Origin: an uncultured Lachnospiraceae bacterium
GTDB taxonomy: Bacteria > Bacillota > Clostridia > Lachnospirales > Lachnospiraceae
Assembly: GCA_910588565.1 (NCBI GenBank)
Contig: CAJUPF010000004.1
Location: 1 to 64,000, forward strand
Reading direction: 5' to 3'
Length of the DNA stretch: 64,000 nucleotides
Part shown: positions 59,643 to 64,000 of the stretch, piece after piece
Numbering within the stretch: position 1 is the stretch's first letter
Layout of the letters: each line of letters starts with the position of its first letter
Notes under the pieces: generated by a model
What the model saw: the letters and a program-made list of their open reading frames with translations, nothing else
Databases searched by the model: none
Told to the model about the DNA's origin: nothing
Program-made: the position numbers and the translations under genes

Positions 59643-59848
59643 AAAAAATTTTAATTTATATGATTCAATTTTACCGGAAATATTTGTCACCTTTGAAAAC
59701 GACGAAATGTCCTTACTGCCCCACCTGTTCCGAATACGGACTGATTGCAGTGGAGAAATACGGAGCAGTCAAAGGCGGAGCGCTGGCGCTTTGGCGGATA
59801 CTGAGATGCAATCCTTTTTCAAAAGGCGGATATGATCCTGTTCCATAG
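59639..59848 (+). CDS. yidD: Membrane protein insertion efficiency factor
   Basis: A 69-residue membrane-associated protein that supports YidC-dependent insertion. Family marks are IQFYRKYLSPL, CPYCPTCSEYGLIAVEKYGAVKGG and the end CNPFSKGGYDPVP. It seems to start with TTG at 59639, with AAGGA six bases upstream, overlapping the rnpA stop; ATG at 59660 is the only other option and would cut the conserved N-terminus. Confidence 0.93.
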   Translation: MKKILIYMIQFYRKYLSPLKTTKCPYCPTCSEYGLIAVEKYGAVKGGALALWRILRCNPFSKGGYDPVP

Positions 59849-59868
59849 GTTTTAGGAGGTATATTACA

Positions 59869-61137
59869 TTGTCAGATATTGTATTAACAGCATACGATGG
59901 TTCGATTCTTGGCCCTATCGCAAAGATACTGGGCTGGATTATGAATATCATCTATATACTTATGACTAATCTTGGAATTGGCAATATCAGCATAACGATT
60001 ATTATCTTTACAATTGTTATCTATATGTGCCTGTTTCCAATTACTTATAAGCAGCAGAAATTTTCGAAGCTGACACAGAAGATGCAGCCGGAGATTCAAA
60101 AGATCAATAAAAAATACCAGGGAAAGAAAGATCAGGCTTCTATGCAGGCGATGCAGGCCGAGACACAGGCAGTATATGAAAAATACGGTGTCTCTACGAT
60201 GGGCAGCTGTATTTCCATGTTGATTAACCTTCCAATTCTTCTTGCCCTGTATCGTGTGTTCTATAATGTACCGGCATATCTGGAAAGCGTAAAGAATCAG
60301 TTTTCCGCTTTGGTAGAAGGTATTATGGCTACTCCGGGCTATAAAGATATTATGGCGGATTTAGTTGAGAACGTAAATCTGACGACAGTACGGGTCGATT
60401 TTACCGCATCAGATACGGGAGTTCTTTCTAATTATATTGTAGATACCTTATATGGTATGAATTCATCCGGCTGGGATATTTTAAGAGAAAAATTTGCTGG
60501 CCTGACAGATTTGATTGCATCTACAGAGACAAATATCAATGCGATTAATAAATTTATCGGATTAAATATTTCAGATACTCCGATCAGTATTATGAGCTCT
60601 AGTTTCCGCAGCGGAGCTTATCTGATGGCAATTCTTGCGCTGCTGATTCCTGTGATATCTTATCTGACGCAGATATTAAATATCAAGCTGATGCCACAGG
60701 CGCCTTCTACTGGCGATAACAGCGATGCAATGGCAAGCCAGATGAAGATGATAAACCGGATTATGCCGCTGTTTTCTCTGATTTTCTGTTTCAGTATTCC
60801 TGTGGGACTTGGCGTTTACTGGATTTTCAGCGCATTGGTGCGAAGCGTACAGCAGTTTTGTTTAAATAAACACTTTGAAAAGATCAATTTAGATGATATT
60901 ATAAAAGAAAATCAGGAAAAAGCGAAAAAGAAACGGGAAAAAATGGGAATTTCCGGAGATCAGATGAATCAGGCGGCGAGGCTTAATACCAGAAAAATAA
61001 GCGAGCCAGGCATTAGTTCAAAGGAGAAGGAACAGATTCTGGAAAAAGCTGCTGAGAGCAGAAATCATGCAAAACCGGGCAGCATGGCGGCAAAGGCAAA
61101 TCTTGTAAAAGACTTTAACGAAAGGAATACGAAGTAG
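59869..61137 (+). CDS. yidC: Membrane protein insertase YidC
   Basis: Inserts membrane proteins with or without Sec. The 422-residue product has the YidC/Oxa1 core: WIMNIIYILMTNLGIGNISITIIIFTIVIYM, KLTQKMQPEIQKINKKYQGK, and later helices (about residues 245-335), followed by a long basic tail of about 85 residues that may bind the ribosome. No lipobox is seen at the start. Starts with TTG after AGGAGGT. Between yidD and jag, the usual order; a second sporulation-type copy is not in the window. Confidence 0.95.
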   Translation: MSDIVLTAYDGSILGPIAKILGWIMNIIYILMTNLGIGNISITIIIFTIVIYMCLFPITYKQQKFSKLTQKMQPEIQKINKKYQGKKDQASMQAMQAETQAVYEKYGVSTMGSCISMLINLPILLALYRVFYNVPAYLESVKNQFSALVEGIMATPGYKDIMADLVENVNLTTVRVDFTASDTGVLSNYIVDTLYGMNSSGWDILREKFAGLTDLIASTETNINAINKFIGLNISDTPISIMSSSFRSGAYLMAILALLIPVISYLTQILNIKLMPQAPSTGDNSDAMASQMKMINRIMPLFSLIFCFSIPVGLGVYWIFSALVRSVQQFCLNKHFEKINLDDIIKENQEKAKKKREKMGISGDQMNQAARLNTRKISEPGISSKEKEQILEKAAESRNHAKPGSMAAKANLVKDFNERNTK

Positions 61138-61147
61138 GGGGCGTACT

Positions 61148-61771
61148 ATGGAATTTATTGAAGTTTCAGCAAAGACATATGACGAAGCTGTAACAGACGC
61201 GTTAGTCAAATTAGGGACAACCAGTGATCAGGTAGAAATTGAAGTTCTTGAAAAAGGAAGCTCCGGTTTTCTTGGAATCGGCGCCAAACCTGTTAAGATC
61301 AAAGTAAAGAAAAAGCTTACGGTAGAGGGGTATCTCAAGCAGTTTTTATCCGATGTATTTCAGGCGATGAATATGGAAGTAACTATCAGCATTCAGATGG
61401 ATGAAGAGGCGCATACCATTGATGTTGATCTTTCTGGCAATGAAATGGGGGTTCTGATCGGTAAGAGAGGGCAGACGCTGGATTCTCTGCAGCTGCTTGC
61501 CAATAATGCGATTCATAAGAATTTTGAATTGTATTATAAAGTGAAATTAGATACTGAGAATTATCGGGTAAGAAGAAAAGAGACTCTGGAAAATCTTGCG
61601 AAAAATATCGCATATAAGGTAAAACGAACCAGACGTCCGGTTTCCTTAGAACCTATGAATCCTTTTGAACGAAGAGTGATTCATTCTGCTCTGCAAAATG
61701 ACAGATATGTTATTACGCATAGCGAAGGAGAAGATCCTTATCGGTATATTGTAGTTTCTTTGAAAAGATAG
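61148..61771 (+). CDS. jag: Jag/KhpB RNA-binding protein
   Basis: A 207-residue protein with a Jag-N domain (about residues 1-50; VSAKTYDEAVTDALVKLG), a KH domain (about 55-135; GVLIGKRGQTLDSLQLLAN) and an R3H domain (about 140-207; RRVIHSALQNDRYVITHSEGEDPYRYIVV). It binds RNA with KhpA and affects cell-wall elongation in other Firmicutes. Ten bases after yidC. Confidence 0.94.
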   Translation: MEFIEVSAKTYDEAVTDALVKLGTTSDQVEIEVLEKGSSGFLGIGAKPVKIKVKKKLTVEGYLKQFLSDVFQAMNMEVTISIQMDEEAHTIDVDLSGNEMGVLIGKRGQTLDSLQLLANNAIHKNFELYYKVKLDTENYRVRRKETLENLAKNIAYKVKRTRRPVSLEPMNPFERRVIHSALQNDRYVITHSEGEDPYRYIVVSLKR

Positions 61772-61837
61772 GTAACAGTAACTGTTACGAAGAAAGTGGA
61801 ACGAATCTAAGGCTGTTGCAACTATTGTAACAGCCTT
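61772..61837 (+). terminator. Palindrome and hairpin after jag
   Basis: GTAACAGT-A-ACTGTTAC (61772-61788) abuts the stop codon, and AAGGCTGTT/AACAGCCTT (61809-61837) forms a 9-bp stem with a short T-poor tail. The first belongs to the TAACAG words common in the window. Confidence 0.6.
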
Positions 61838-61869
61838 CTATTATACATGGGGATTCATGGAGGTCTTTT

Positions 61870-63246
61870 ATGAAAACAGATACAATTGCCGCAATTGCAA
61901 CAGCCATGACAAATTCCGGAATTGGAATTGTGCGGATCAGTGGGGATGAAGCGATTTTGGTGGCGGACAGAATAATAGAATTAAAGGAAAAGGGCAGAAA
62001 ACTTTTGGATTGCCCTAGTCACACGCTGCATTATGGCTTTGTAAAAGATGGAACGGATACTGTGGATGAAGTTATGGTACTTTTGATGAAGTCACCAAGA
62101 AGCTATACCAGAGAGGATACGGTAGAGATTGACTGCCATGGCGGCACGCTTGTGATGAACAAAATTTTAGAGCTTGCCCTAAAACACGGAGCCAGACCTG
62201 CGGAGCCGGGAGAATTTACAAAGCGGGCATTTATAAATGGAAGAATTGATCTTGCTCAGGCAGAATCTGTGATCGATGTGATTAATGCCCAGAATGATTT
62301 TGCATTAAAAGCCTCTATGGATCAGCTAAAAGGCTCTTTGTCAGAAGTGATCCGCAGTATACGGGGGAAAATTCTGCATGAGATTGCTTTTATTGAATCT
62401 GCAATTGACGATCCGGAACATTATCAGTTAGAGGATTATGGAACCCGGCTTTTTAAAAAGCTGAATGTGATTTTAGAAGAGATTGAGAAGCTTCTGAAAA
62501 ATGCGGAAAATGGGTCTGTGTTAAAAGAAGGTATTAATACAGTGATTGTGGGAAAACCAAATTCCGGTAAATCGTCACTTCTGAATGCGATGGTTGGAAA
62601 GGAACGTGCAATTGTCACAGATATTGCCGGAACAACCAGGGATGCGATTGAAGAACAGATTCGGTTAAACCAGATCAGCTTAAATGTTATAGATACGGCA
62701 GGTATACGAAATACGGAAGATGTGGTTGAAAAAATCGGTGTAGACAAGGCAAAAGAATATGCAGAACAGGCGGATCTGGTAATTTACGTTGTAGATGCAT
62801 CGGAAGCTCTGACAGAGGATGATTTTGAAATTATTGAAATGCTGCAGGATCGCAATGTAATTGTGTTATTGAATAAATCGGATCTTCCCGCTGTAATTTC
62901 GGAAAACGATTTGCACAATAAGTTGGACAAGCCTATTATTTCCGTATCCGCGAAATATAAACAGGGGATGGAGCAATTGGAAGAGACGGTTGAAGAGCTG
63001 TTTTTCCATGGAAAAATCCAGCTGAATCATGAAATTTATATTACAAATTCCAGACATAAGTATTCTCTGCAGGAAGTGAAACAGAGTTTGTCTCTGGTCC
63101 GGAAGAGTATTGAGGATGGAATGCCGGAGGATTTTTATTCAATTGACTTGATGAATGCTTATGAGGAGCTTGGCAGAATTATCGGAGAAGCAGTAGAAGA
63201 TGATTTGGTAAATGAGATATTCCGTAAATTTTGTATGGGAAAATAA
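61870..63246 (+). CDS. mnmE: tRNA uridine-5-carboxymethylaminomethyl modification GTPase
   Basis: GTPase that, with MnmG, modifies the wobble uridine of certain tRNAs. The 458-residue product has the N-terminal folate-binding domain (TIAAIATAMTNSGIGIVRISG), the G domain with GKPNSGKSSLLNA (about residues 227-240), TTRD, DTAG and NKSD, and the C-terminal FCMGK with its catalytic Cys. Complete and followed by mnmG. Confidence 0.97.
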   Translation: MKTDTIAAIATAMTNSGIGIVRISGDEAILVADRIIELKEKGRKLLDCPSHTLHYGFVKDGTDTVDEVMVLLMKSPRSYTREDTVEIDCHGGTLVMNKILELALKHGARPAEPGEFTKRAFINGRIDLAQAESVIDVINAQNDFALKASMDQLKGSLSEVIRSIRGKILHEIAFIESAIDDPEHYQLEDYGTRLFKKLNVILEEIEKLLKNAENGSVLKEGINTVIVGKPNSGKSSLLNAMVGKERAIVTDIAGTTRDAIEEQIRLNQISLNVIDTAGIRNTEDVVEKIGVDKAKEYAEQADLVIYVVDASEALTEDDFEIIEMLQDRNVIVLLNKSDLPAVISENDLHNKLDKPIISVSAKYKQGMEQLEETVEELFFHGKIQLNHEIYITNSRHKYSLQEVKQSLSLVRKSIEDGMPEDFYSIDLMNAYEELGRIIGEAVEDDLVNEIFRKFCMGK

Positions 63247-63297
63247 ATAAAATACCCTTTTTTTGCGCATATCATAGTAACATATGGGAGGAAAAAT

Positions 63298-64000
63298 ATG
63301 CCTGGTATTGTAGAACATTATGACGTATGTGTAGTAGGAGCGGGACATGCAGGTTGTGAAGCTGCCCTTGCTGCCGCTCGGCTTGGTTTTGAAACAATTT
63401 TATTTACAATCAGTATAGACAGTATCGCGATGATGCCCTGCAATCCAAATATAGGAGGAAGTTCAAAGGGGCATCTGGTGCGGGAAGTAGATGCGCTTGG
63501 CGGAGAAATGGGCAAAAATATTGATAAGACCTTTATACAGTCCAAAATACTGAATAAGTCGAAAGGTCCTGCCGTCCATTCCCTGCGGGCGCAGGCGGAT
63601 AAGGCATCTTATAGTATGGAAATGCGAAAAACGCTGCAGGCAGAGAAAAAACTTACGATAAAACAGGCGGAAGTAGCAGAGATTTTAACAGAAGATGGCA
63701 AAAAGCGTATCACAGGTGTGAAAACTGTTTCCGGCGGAATGTATTATTGTAAGGCAGTTGTATTATGTACAGGTACTTATTTGAAGGCAAGATGCCTGAC
63801 CGGAGAAATGGTAACCCATACCGGGCCAAATGGACTGCAGGCAGCAAATAATTTGTCAGACTCCCTAGAAGCTCATGGAATAGAAATATACCGTTTTAAA
63901 ACAGGTACTCCAGCACGGATGGACGGAAATACCATAGATTTTACCAAAATGAAAGAACAATTTGGAGATGAACAGATTGTGCCATTTTCTTTTACGACAA
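63298..64000 (+). CDS. mnmG: tRNA uridine-5-carboxymethylaminomethyl modification enzyme, partial
   Basis: FAD-dependent partner of MnmE (GidA); the window ends after about 234 codons, so the gene is cut by the edge, not truncated biologically. The N-terminus has the dinucleotide-binding VVGAGHAGCEAALAAARLG, CNPNIGGSSKGHLVREVDALGG, and GPAVHSLRAQADK, all diagnostic. Start ATG with GGGAGG upstream, about 50 bases after mnmE. Confidence 0.97.
   Translation, partial: MPGIVEHYDVCVVGAGHAGCEAALAAARLGFETILFTISIDSIAMMPCNPNIGGSSKGHLVREVDALGGEMGKNIDKTFIQSKILNKSKGPAVHSLRAQADKASYSMEMRKTLQAEKKLTIKQAEVAEILTEDGKKRITGVKTVSGGMYYCKAVVLCTGTYLKARCLTGEMVTHTGPNGLQAANNLSDSLEAHGIEIYRFKTGTPARMDGNTIDFTKMKEQFGDEQIVPFSFTT

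Noticed and set aside
1..64000. CRISPR arrays, prophage, rRNA operon or complete insertion sequence
   Set aside because: No regularly spaced direct repeats, no integrase, transposase or phage structural genes, and no rRNA-like sequence were seen.

Overview
The window is a chromosomal segment of a low-GC, spore-forming, anaerobic Firmicute, most likely a Lachnospiraceae-type Clostridium relative. The evidence is the replication-origin gene order, sporulation genes (SpoIID, a SpoIIQ-like protein, SpmB, a SipL-like protein, a CotF-like coat protein), an oxygen-sensitive glycyl-radical ribonucleotide reductase, a two-subunit class I fumarase, and clostridial families such as DUF951, DUF4474 and CmpB. 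Almost everything is intact core genome. There is no prophage, CRISPR array, rRNA operon or full-length insertion sequence.

Layout. 0.1-4.3 kb: rpsF-ssb-rpsR operon, DUF951, a sirtuin, a VanZ-like protein, initiator tRNA-Met and an S1-domain protein. 4.3-10.4 kb: PAP2 phosphatase, spmB, a polar amino acid ABC transporter, an AraC regulator and an HTH-TPR (RRNPP-like) regulator followed by a 42-codon ORF. 10.5-20 kb: ddl-murF, plsC, a PrcB-like lipoprotein, veg (with a palindromic MITE-like insertion in its leader), a SipL-like protein, an NlpC/P60 hydrolase, a membrane-anchored protein of unknown role and SEC-C methionine aminopeptidase. 20-34.7 kb: apt and a purine permease, DUF4474 plus a metallophosphoesterase, recQ, trkH-trkA, the TIGR03915/TIGR03916 putative DNA-repair pair, rsmA, spoIID and a spoIIQ-like gene. 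34.7-50 kb: a candidate small RNA, a GIY-YIG protein overlapping a DEAD-box helicase, a polysaccharide deacetylase next to an ECF sigma/RsiV-like pair, MerR, dnaB-rplI-gdpP-like, nrdD, fumarase and CmpB. 50-64 kb: gyrA-gyrB-recF-yaaA-dnaN-dnaA reading left from the origin, and rpmH-rnpA-yidD-yidC-jag-mnmE-mnmG reading right.

The origin is visible as DnaA-box clusters on both sides of dnaA. Genes mostly read away from it near 59 kb; farther out the strands are mixed.

The less ordinary signals are mostly non-coding. They are: a 10-mer AACAGTTCAG scattered through intergenic DNA, partly within a larger composite stem-loop repeat; a 164-bp palindrome between the veg promoter and veg; a sigma-E-like promoter whose predicted start falls on the spoIID ATG, suggesting a leaderless mRNA; two LexA-like boxes bracketing the promoter of the TIGR03916/TIGR03915 pair; an ECF-type autoregulatory promoter before a sigV-like gene; and a promoter-to-terminator unit at 34.84-34.96 kb that looks like a small RNA. 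No wholly new multi-gene system is evident; the best candidates for new biology are these elements and the HTH-TPR regulator with its neighbouring small ORF.
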